Shown here: one piece after another, positions 57,494 through 64,000 of the stretch | Position numbering within the stretch: position 1 is the first letter of the stretch | Layout: every line of letters starts with the position of its first letter | Source: Paenibacillus_L residui | GTDB lineage: Bacteria > Bacillota > Bacilli > Paenibacillales > NBRC-103111 | Reading direction: 5' to 3' | Assembly (NCBI RefSeq): GCF_042677205.1 | Contig: NZ_JBHTIU010000023.1 | Location: 1-64,000 of the forward strand | Length of the DNA stretch: 64,000 nucleotides | Translations under genes and position numbers: made by a program | Notes under the pieces: model-generated | Seen by the model: only the letters and a program-made list of their open reading frames with translations | The model's database searches: none | What the model was told of the DNA's origin: nothing

Positions 57494-58597
57494 TCAGATA
57501 ACCGCTTTTCTCTCTTTAAAATCGATTCCCTTGTAGTACATATCCGCAACCAGTAAATTCGGTCCGCAGCATCGGGCTTCCGGACAGTGGCAGTTGACCA
57601 TTAAATTAAGAGGATGCTCCAGCCATCTTGCAAACACTTCCTCCAAACGGTCGGAATGAATATTGCCGAGAGATGATAAATCGGAGAAATCCGTAACATA
57701 AACGTCCCCTGTAAATAAGTTGACGTTCAAACGATTCCGCCCGTCCGGGTCATTGCGTACCGTTACATTGGGCTCCCTCTGCAGTCTTGCGATCAATTCG
57801 CGGTCTTGGGCATCGGAGCTGCAGCTAAAGAACGGCAGCGTTCCGAACAGCATCCATACCTCCCGATCCCGTTCATCCAGCAGACGGCTGATCGACTTCC
57901 TCAGCAGATCAAGCGGGAGCTTCGGCAGGTGAGCGGCAAAAGAACTCGGATACATCGGATGAACCTCGTGGCGGCGGCAGCCCATTTCGACAATAAGCTT
58001 ATGGATATCCGCTATTTTGTCATGAGTACGGTAATTGATCATCGATTCCGCGGAAACGAACAGGCCGGCTTCGCTCAAAGCCCGGGTGTTGTTAACCATT
58101 TTCTCATACATTCTGGCCGCTGTGCTCTTCCTCACTTCATGCGAAGCGTTGGCAAAGCCGATCTGGTGGAAATCGTCGGCATTCAAGTAATTGAAAGAAA
58201 TATGGAGGACGTCCAAATAAGGCGCCATCATCTCATACCTGGACAAATCCAGTGTGACGTTCGAATTAATTTGGGTGCGTATCCCTCTGGACTGCGCATA
58301 TTTCAATATCGGGACGATATACTCCCGGACCGACTCTTCATGATAGGTCGGTTCTCCGCCGGTAATGCTGAGCGTCTGCAGATGCTCCACTTCCTCCAGA
58401 CGCTTCAGCACGGAAGAAAGAGGGAGCTTCGCTTCCTCCTTCATAACAAGCGCGTCGCCTACCGCGCAGTGCTCACACCGCATATTGCACAGATTGGTCA
58501 CCGTCAGCTCGATGCTGGTTAATACATGCTTGCCGTGCTGATGCAGGGACAATATCGGATCCCAGGGATCGTACTGGGGACTCATGGGTACTTTCAT
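57494..58597 (-). CDS. yfkAB: YfkAB-type radical SAM protein
   Basis: 367 residues from ATG 58597. CNMRCEHCAVGD is the 4Fe-4S Cys triad. TGGEPTYHEESVREYIVPI and HPMYPSSFAAHLPKLPLDLL follow, and the C-terminus has a Cys-rich cluster, NCHCPEARCCGPN, probably a second iron-sulfur site. YfkAB proteins are widespread in Bacillales; the reaction is not established. Confidence 0.88.
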   Translation of the reverse strand: MKVPMSPQYDPWDPILSLHQHGKHVLTSIELTVTNLCNMRCEHCAVGDALVMKEEAKLPLSSVLKRLEEVEHLQTLSITGGEPTYHEESVREYIVPILKYAQSRGIRTQINSNVTLDLSRYEMMAPYLDVLHISFNYLNADDFHQIGFANASHEVRKSTAARMYEKMVNNTRALSEAGLFVSAESMINYRTHDKIADIHKLIVEMGCRRHEVHPMYPSSFAAHLPKLPLDLLRKSISRLLDERDREVWMLFGTLPFFSCSSDAQDRELIARLQREPNVTVRNDPDGRNRLNVNLFTGDVYVTDFSDLSSLGNIHSDRLEEVFARWLEHPLNLMVNCHCPEARCCGPNLLVADMYYKGIDFKERKAVI

Positions 58598-58673
58598 ATT
58601 ATTCACACCTGACTTTATTGTTGGTTTAGCCTGACCCTTATTGTAACTGAACGGAGCCAAAAGTTAAACCTTT

Positions 58674-60884
58674 CTATCCATGTGACCTCTGCCGAATCCA
58701 GCGTGGCGCCCACCAATTCGCTCTTCCGAGCAGTTTCATCAAGGCGGGGACAACAATAATGCGAATGAGAGTAGCATCGATCAGCACCGCCAAGGATAAT
58801 CCGAGGCCGAGCGCTTTGATTATTTGAATATCCGTGTAAATGAATGAGCCAACCACGACGATCAGGATAAACGCCGCCGACGTTATGAGGCTTCCGGTTC
58901 TTCTTAAGCCCTCGGCCGTACTGGCCTCATTATCCCCGGTCTTCTCGTATTCCTCCACGATGCGGGAAATCAGGAAAACTTCATAATCCATAGATATTCC
59001 GAACACTACGCAAAAAATGATAATCGGAAGCGTCGCATCTACGTATCCTGTCGAAGTAATATGCAGCAACTCCGCCATAAATCCGTTCTGGAACACCGCT
59101 ACGACTATCCCGATGCTTGCCCCCAGACTGAGATCATTCATCAGTACCGCTTTAAGCGGCAGCAGCACGGAACGGAAGGCGGCAAGCAGGACGAAGTAAG
59201 TAACGACCATCACAAAGCCGACCACCACCGGGATCCGCTCGTTAATCCGATCCAGCATATCCAGCCGGTAGGCCGGTCCGCCCGTTACCTTGACCTCAAG
59301 TCCTCCCGCATCGAGCTCGCGGATTTGCTTCACCAATCTCTCCGTATCTTTGCTTTCCGGATCATCTTCCGGCACGACTATCAATAAAGAGAAACGGTCC
59401 GATGCCAGCTTCTCCTCCTCCAGCTTGCTGCGCACCTCTTCCCTCGCCAGCAGGGCGGCAGCCTGCTCCAAAGGGCGGTCTTCAAGCATTGCCAGCAAGC
59501 TCTTCACTTCTTTAACCCCATCGAGCTCCCTAAGTTTGGCGGTGTAGGCAGCCATTTGACGCAAAGAAGCTTCAGACCAGAATTCCTCCTCCGCTTCCAC
59601 ATAGATTTGGATTGGATTCATCTCCCGCGCATCATAAGCCTCGGTCAACAGATCATCCCCGTGCCTGGATTCATAGCTGGGAGGCAGCATACCCGCGCTT
59701 GGAAGCCCGAGCTTCATGTCGCTGACCGGAAGCATGAACGTTATCAGGATTCCGCTCATGATTACAACGAGCAGAACGGGCCGCTTCATAACGGAATATG
59801 CGATCCGGCTCCATAGATGGGAGGCCTGCTGCCGCTTCTTCCAGCGGGAAGGGATGACGTTCCAGCGGTTTATGTTATGGCCAAATAGGCCCATCAAAGA
59901 AAGCAGAAGGGTGTTGGCGATGATGACCGACAGCGAAACGACAAGAACTCCTCCTAGGCAAAGAGTCCGGAAAATATTTAGCTCTATAAACAACATGCCG
60001 AGCAATCCGATCAACACCGCGACTCCGGAGAAAAAGATCGAACGGCCCGCCATTTGGCAGGTCATGGCCACTGCTTCACGCACATCCTGCTGCTGGTTCA
60101 ATTCCTCGCGAAAGCGGCTGACCATAAACAAAGCGTAATCTATCCCGACCGCCAACCCAAGCATTGTCACCATGTTGGGCAGGAAATTGGACAAGGAGTA
60201 GCCTTGTGCGATGAAATAGGTAATCCCCAGCGTCGTCGTAACGCTCGCCAAGCCGACAATCAGAGGAAGAAGGGCTCCCAGAACCGTGCCAAAAATAAGC
60301 AGGAGCACCAACAAGGCGATGGGAAGGCCGATGACTTCCGCTTTGACGATGTCCTTCTTCGTCGCTACCTGCATGTCATGCAGAATCGGGGGCCCTCCGG
60401 TAATATCTACCTTCATGCCGTCCGGAGCCGTGATTTTTGCTTTAATTTCGGTAAATTTATCCAACGCCTCGTCCGTAGTCAGCTTGAGAAACACATTAAC
60501 CGATTGAATATGGTCATGGCCCGCCACACGAGTAGCCGGATTGATAGCAATGCCGGCAACGTAGGGGAGCTCTTCAAGCGGTTTAAGGGAGTTCAGTATC
60601 GTTGTTATGGCTTCTTGATCCGTTAATTCCCGGGAATCGCTGGAGTATACCAGAATGAAATTGGAGGCCGGAAAATCAAGCTTCTCCTGAAGCGCAATCA
60701 TTCCCGCATCGGAATCGCTGCCTTTCGGCGTGAACCCGTTATCTTTAAATTGGCCCGGAGCCTGAACCGCGAACAAAGCCATAAATACAAGGATTGCCGC
60801 CCATAATCCGGTTACCCAGCGGCGATAACGATACATTGCCTCCCCCCATAACCAAAACCAGCCCTTATCGGCACTTTCCCGCAT
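58674..60884 (-). CDS. MMPL-family transporter (YdfJ/MmpL-like)
   Basis: 736 residues from ATG 60884 (GGGGGATG). Two repeats of one membrane segment, a large outside loop and five membrane segments, as in RND/MMPL exporters. ITGGPPILHDMQVATKKDIV and the later VTGGPAYRLDMLDRINERIP are the repeated loop ends; GLAVGIDYALFMVSRFREEL and FGISMDYEVFLISRIVEEYE are the repeated MMPL signature. It probably exports lipids or drugs. Confidence 0.9.
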   Translation of the reverse strand: MRESADKGWFWLWGEAMYRYRRWVTGLWAAILVFMALFAVQAPGQFKDNGFTPKGSDSDAGMIALQEKLDFPASNFILVYSSDSRELTDQEAITTILNSLKPLEELPYVAGIAINPATRVAGHDHIQSVNVFLKLTTDEALDKFTEIKAKITAPDGMKVDITGGPPILHDMQVATKKDIVKAEVIGLPIALLVLLLIFGTVLGALLPLIVGLASVTTTLGITYFIAQGYSLSNFLPNMVTMLGLAVGIDYALFMVSRFREELNQQQDVREAVAMTCQMAGRSIFFSGVAVLIGLLGMLFIELNIFRTLCLGGVLVVSLSVIIANTLLLSLMGLFGHNINRWNVIPSRWKKRQQASHLWSRIAYSVMKRPVLLVVIMSGILITFMLPVSDMKLGLPSAGMLPPSYESRHGDDLLTEAYDAREMNPIQIYVEAEEEFWSEASLRQMAAYTAKLRELDGVKEVKSLLAMLEDRPLEQAAALLAREEVRSKLEEEKLASDRFSLLIVVPEDDPESKDTERLVKQIRELDAGGLEVKVTGGPAYRLDMLDRINERIPVVVGFVMVVTYFVLLAAFRSVLLPLKAVLMNDLSLGASIGIVVAVFQNGFMAELLHITSTGYVDATLPIIIFCVVFGISMDYEVFLISRIVEEYEKTGDNEASTAEGLRRTGSLITSAAFILIVVVGSFIYTDIQIIKALGLGLSLAVLIDATLIRIIVVPALMKLLGRANWWAPRWIRQRSHG

Positions 60885-61018
60885 GAATGCATCCCCCGTT
60901 ACGTTCGATGAAATAATTAACAACATTTTCCCATTTTTTATCCTGTCAGGCAAACCGGCAAAAAAACGTAATGACCCAATTATAACCATTACATTTGTTT
61001 CGTAGAAGGCCGGAACGA

Positions 61019-61043
61019 AAAAAGCCCCGGCCGGGGCTTTTTA
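61019..61043. terminator. bidirectional terminator
   Basis: AAAAAGCCCC-GGCC-GGGGCTTTTT, a perfect palindrome with T on both sides, between uppP and the MMPL gene. Confidence 0.8.
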
Positions 61044-61082
61044 AAGGAAATCGACGGATTCGGTTGTATGCCTTCATTACGA

Positions 61083-61901
61083 TCAAGAGCCAAATCCTCC
61101 GATAGCCATATAAATGAGTACCAGCGCAGCCAGTACGAAACGGTAAAAGGAAAAATATGTAAGTTTGAGCCTGGAGACCAATTTGATAAACGTTGCCACG
61201 GCCAACAAAGCGACGATGAATGAAACGATGAACCCTACGGCAAAGAACGGAAGATCATCCGCCGTAAACAGGCTGTAGCTTTTCAGCAGGTCGTATCCGG
61301 TCGCTGCGGCCATAATCGGGATCGCCATCAAGAAAGTAAAATCCGCTGCTGCTCCCCGGGTCGTTCCGGCCAGCATTCCGCCGGCAATCGTCGCCCCCGA
61401 GCGGGAGAAGCCCGGCCATAGCGATAGGCATTGGGCGGCACCGATAAACAAAGCTTGTTTATAGGTAATATCATCCATTGTCCTGGCCTCTATTGCAGGG
61501 CTTTGCTTCTCGGCGATGATCATAAAAATCCCGCCGATAATGAGCCCTATCACGACAGTTTCCGGCATAAACAGAAGCTTGATGTATTTATGCCCGAGGA
61601 AGCCAAGAGCCATAGCCGGAACGATACCGATCAGGATATGAAGCAAATTTAGCTTAGGTCCCGGGTTAAGCCGTTCGTTAGCCGTCTGGATGCCGAATAA
61701 CCGCAGCACTCTTTTCCAATATAGGACAACCACTGACAGAATAGCTCCGAGCTGAATCGCTATTTCGAACGTATCCGCTTTTTCCCCGGTAAAATCAATC
61801 ATATGGCCGACCAGAATCATATGTCCGGTGGAGGATACGGGCAGAAATTCAGTTAGTCCCTCCACTATTCCAATAATGATCGCTTTCCATAATTCCAGCA
61901 T
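61083..61901 (-). CDS. uppP: undecaprenyl-diphosphatase
   Basis: 272 residues. GIVEGLTEFLPVSSTGHMIL at the N-terminus and PGFSRSGATIAGGMLAGTTR in the middle are the two signature regions of UppP/BacA, a multi-pass membrane enzyme that recycles undecaprenyl pyrophosphate for peptidoglycan synthesis; it can give bacitracin tolerance. ATG 61901 with GAGGGGAG. Confidence 0.95.
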   Translation of the reverse strand: MLELWKAIIIGIVEGLTEFLPVSSTGHMILVGHMIDFTGEKADTFEIAIQLGAILSVVVLYWKRVLRLFGIQTANERLNPGPKLNLLHILIGIVPAMALGFLGHKYIKLLFMPETVVIGLIIGGIFMIIAEKQSPAIEARTMDDITYKQALFIGAAQCLSLWPGFSRSGATIAGGMLAGTTRGAAADFTFLMAIPIMAAATGYDLLKSYSLFTADDLPFFAVGFIVSFIVALLAVATFIKLVSRLKLTYFSFYRFVLAALVLIYMAIGGFGS

Positions 61902-61985
61902 TTCTTCTTCTCCCCTCCCACTGTCCCTCGTTCAACTATTGTATTCCAATCTGACAGGCCCCATGCTTATTCCATGTAAAGAGCT

Positions 61986-63434
61986 TCAATCTTTCTTGCC
62001 GATTTCCCTCCAATGGGAGGCGGAGAAGCTATCCCAATCTATGCCGATGCTTAACTGGTGCTCCAATACTTCCCGCAGAAATTCGGGTAAATAATATTCG
62101 GTGCCGGTGCCCTTGCTTAAGGAAAGATATCCTACTCCAAAGGTGAACATATCCAGAGAGCCGACCAGATAATGCCTTTCGGGCTCAAGCGGGAGACCAT
62201 TGATGTATATCTGCCGGATCTTATGGTAAGAAGGCGCAGCCGCATCGTAATCCACATCGATCCCATCGAGACAAAGCATGCCGAGCACCTTGCCGCGAAA
62301 GCCGAAGCCGCGGATCTCCTTGTCTATAAACTCATCCAGCAGAGACTGCTCCAGGGCAAGCGCCAAATGATCCCCCCGCAGCCAAAATTTGCAGGGATTG
62401 ATCGGTGAAGGGCAGACCTGAAGAAGCCGAAGCTTGGTCACCGGCCCTTCCTCCAGCCCGCCCAGCAGTTGGCCGGCATTAATAATCCCCACCTCGGCGT
62501 CCACCCAACGGCGGACTCCGGAGGCCAGAAGATTGCCCAAGCCGGATTCCTGCCGCCAAGCTATGGTCAGCGGCCGATCCAGAGAGGTAATGGTTGTGCT
62601 CAAATAAGCCTTGCCTTGTTCCCGGCATCGCTCAATAATTTCGACCACATCCCCGGCTTCCTCATACGAATCAACCTCAATGACGCGTCCTTCTACCCGT
62701 TCCAGCTTCTTGAGGGACGTATCGTATGTCAACTCCATTTCGCCTACGTACTGTCCGAACTTGCCTGCGGCACCGATATAAGTATTCTCCACCAGGAGAG
62801 GCTCTTCCAACAGATGATGCGTATGTGCGCCGAGAATTAAATCTATCCCGGGGATTTGCTCGGCCATCCGACGGTCATTCGTCAACCCCAGATGAGAGAG
62901 AACGATAATGCTATCCGCTTCCTCCTTAAGCCGCTCCACCCATCGGGCAACGTTCGGCAGCGGGTCGTCCAGCTTCCAGTCAAGAAGCTGATAGAAATCC
63001 GGGTAGTAGGCCGTTACTCCAAGGAAAGCCACTTTCACACCGAACCAGTCCCGAATCTGATATGGCTTAAGCCAGTAGGGAAGCCGGCCCGACGGCATCA
63101 TACCCATATTGCTTGCCAGCACATCGAACTTGGCCTTGGACGAATAAGCTGCCTCGAGCTGCTGCATCGTGAAGGTCAGCCCTTCGTTATTGCCGGGGAC
63201 AGCCAGATTATAGCCGGTGGCGTTCATTACTTCCACATTGGCCTGCCCTTCCGTTCCATCCGTCTCCACCCGCATCCGGTCCATATGATCTCCTATATCT
63301 ACCGTAATGACAGGATCAAGCGGATGACTCTGCTTGAGTTGACGGATAGCCGTTGCGATTTTGGGCATTTGTTCGAAATGGCTGTGGATATCATTCGTAT
63401 ACAAAACAATCAGTTTACGCCGTTCTCCTGGCAT
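61986..63434 (-). CDS. 5'-nucleotidase / metallophosphatase (YunD-like)
   Basis: 482 residues from ATG 63434 (GAAAGGGGG). Metallophosphatase domain: LYTNDIHSHFEQM, DIGDHMDRM, GNNEGLTF, SHLGLTND and GAHTHHLLE. C-terminal 5'-nucleotidase domain: GNLLASGVRRWVDAEVGIINAG. No signal peptide, so probably cytoplasmic like YunD. Substrate unknown. Confidence 0.88.
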   Translation of the reverse strand: MPGERRKLIVLYTNDIHSHFEQMPKIATAIRQLKQSHPLDPVITVDIGDHMDRMRVETDGTEGQANVEVMNATGYNLAVPGNNEGLTFTMQQLEAAYSSKAKFDVLASNMGMMPSGRLPYWLKPYQIRDWFGVKVAFLGVTAYYPDFYQLLDWKLDDPLPNVARWVERLKEEADSIIVLSHLGLTNDRRMAEQIPGIDLILGAHTHHLLEEPLLVENTYIGAAGKFGQYVGEMELTYDTSLKKLERVEGRVIEVDSYEEAGDVVEIIERCREQGKAYLSTTITSLDRPLTIAWRQESGLGNLLASGVRRWVDAEVGIINAGQLLGGLEEGPVTKLRLLQVCPSPINPCKFWLRGDHLALALEQSLLDEFIDKEIRGFGFRGKVLGMLCLDGIDVDYDAAAPSYHKIRQIYINGLPLEPERHYLVGSLDMFTFGVGYLSLSKGTGTEYYLPEFLREVLEHQLSIGIDWDSFSASHWREIGKKD

Positions 63435-63660
63435 GTTACTTCCCCCTTTCGGCCGAAATAACCCATTATCTTTTTTATTATAATGGAATTGCGGCAATAA
63501 ATTACACCACAATTTTCCCTGGCCGCTTACGGGGTTCACGAAGATTCGAGCCTATTTTCATAAATTTAGCCCCCTGCCTACTCTTCCTACGGATAGATGT
63601 TCAGGCTTAAGCCAAATATCAGCCATACAATAAACAAAATTACTTTAGGGAGATGTTCAT

Positions 63661-64000
63661 ATGCTTCGCAGAAAGCGCAGGAAATCAGGTCTTAAAAAGA
63701 GAGGAACCCTTGTCCGCTCCAAAAAAACCGCTCTGCGTCTTTGTCCCCCAAAGAAACGCAAAAGCGGCTTCAGACGCCACCGCATCGTTCGGAATCCGCG
63801 GTGGCCGCAATGGACTGCAGGACAGCAGGGTTACCAGGGCGATCCTGGAGCCCAAGGGCTGGCGGGAGGGATAGGACCTGGAGGACAGCAGGGTTACCAG
63901 GGCGATCCTGGAGCCCAAGGGCTGGCGGGAGGGATAGGACCTGGAGGACCGCCAGGGGCGGACGGCCTGCAGGGACCCCCGGGGCCACAAGGACCAGAAG
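63661..64000 (+). CDS. collagen-like protein, 5' part (runs off the window)
   Basis: 113 residues so far, ATG 63661 with GGGAG upstream and no stop before the end. A very basic N-terminus (MLRRKRRKSGLKKRG, then residues to IVRNPRWPQWTAG) precedes Gly-x-y triplets (QQGYQGDPGAQGLAGG and GPPGADGLQGPPGPQGP). Gly-x-y proteins of spore-formers form filaments on the exosporium or cell surface. The basic head is unusual. Two exact 63-bp copies encode 21-residue units. Confidence 0.8.
   Translation, partial: MLRRKRRKSGLKKRGTLVRSKKTALRLCPPKKRKSGFRRHRIVRNPRWPQWTAGQQGYQGDPGAQGLAGGIGPGGQQGYQGDPGAQGLAGGIGPGGPPGADGLQGPPGPQGPE
63821..63946 (+). repeat. two tandem 63-bp repeats in the collagen-like gene
   Basis: 63821-63883 and 63884-63946 are the same sequence, starting GACAGCAGGGTTACCAGGGC. 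Copy number can change by slippage in such genes, and sequence errors are likely. Confidence 0.85.

Noticed and set aside
57806..58522. 238-codon plus-strand frame opposite the radical SAM gene
   Set aside because: Mirror of the strongly conserved YfkAB gene; no ribosome site.
62856..63461. 201-codon plus-strand frame opposite the nucleotidase gene
   Set aside because: Covers metallophosphatase motifs on the other strand; no support of its own.
63821..63946. tandem repeats as a mobile element or CRISPR
   Set aside because: Direct 63-bp copies in frame encode Gly-x-y triplets; ordinary collagen-like gene repeats.

Overview
The window comes from a spore-forming, Gram-positive, low-to-moderate-GC bacterium that looks like a Paenibacillaceae member (Paenibacillus-like). 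The evidence is a cotJABC spore-coat operon, a murC-murE pair, a YfkAB-type radical SAM protein, uppP, a YunD-like nucleotidase and a collagen-like protein. The genus is inferred from protein resemblance only.

Layout. Positions 1-62 look like the end of an inserted element (possibly IS200/IS605 type) that cuts off murE. Positions 63-2420 are host: the 5' part of murE, murC, and the 3' part of cotJC. Positions 2407-54984 are one complete PBSX-like contractile-tailed prophage of about 52.6 kb. Positions 54955-63434 are host again: the 5' part of cotJC, cotJB, cotJA, a CNNM/CBS membrane protein, a radical SAM protein, an MMPL transporter, uppP and a YunD-like nucleotidase. The window ends inside a collagen-like gene with 63-bp repeats.

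The main observation is that the prophage sits inside cotJC. The 14-bp sequence TGAGCAAATTCTTC is present at both junctions (2407-2420 and 54971-54984). Joining the two cotJC parts across it restores an uninterrupted 189-codon frame, and the break falls in the metal-ligand motif EEFAH. A large serine recombinase ends 17 bp from the right junction. This has the architecture of the sporulation 'intervening elements' (skin in sigK, SPbeta in spsM), so excision in the mother cell may rebuild the spore-coat gene.

Prophage order. Near attL lie a LexA-box operon of two small proteins (minus strand), then an opposite-strand accessory cassette (ComEC-like lipoprotein, DUF3006, DUF3800) and a candidate small RNA. 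The late genes follow on the minus strand, read from high to low coordinates: terminase, portal, minor head, protease/scaffold, capsid, connectors, sheath, tube, frameshifted tail chaperone, tape measure, baseplate, fibre, holin, endolysin. A type I toxin-like gene sits on the plus strand inside the tail module. A DNA-modification segment (three methyltransferases and a GNAT/Mom-like protein), RusA, and the replication genes (DnaB, loader, O-like initiator with six iterons) come next. These are followed by a recombination set (SbcC/SbcD-like and a possible annealing protein), many small early genes, and a Cro/CI switch with divergent promoters. Lipoprotein, ImmA-like protease and integrase on the plus strand complete the element.

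Other notable signals are a G-E-M motif repeated eight times in the protease/scaffold protein and present near the N-termini of the capsid and portal proteins, a canonical A-AAA-AAC slippery site with a downstream stem in the tail chaperone gene, and a lambda-like origin inside the initiator gene.
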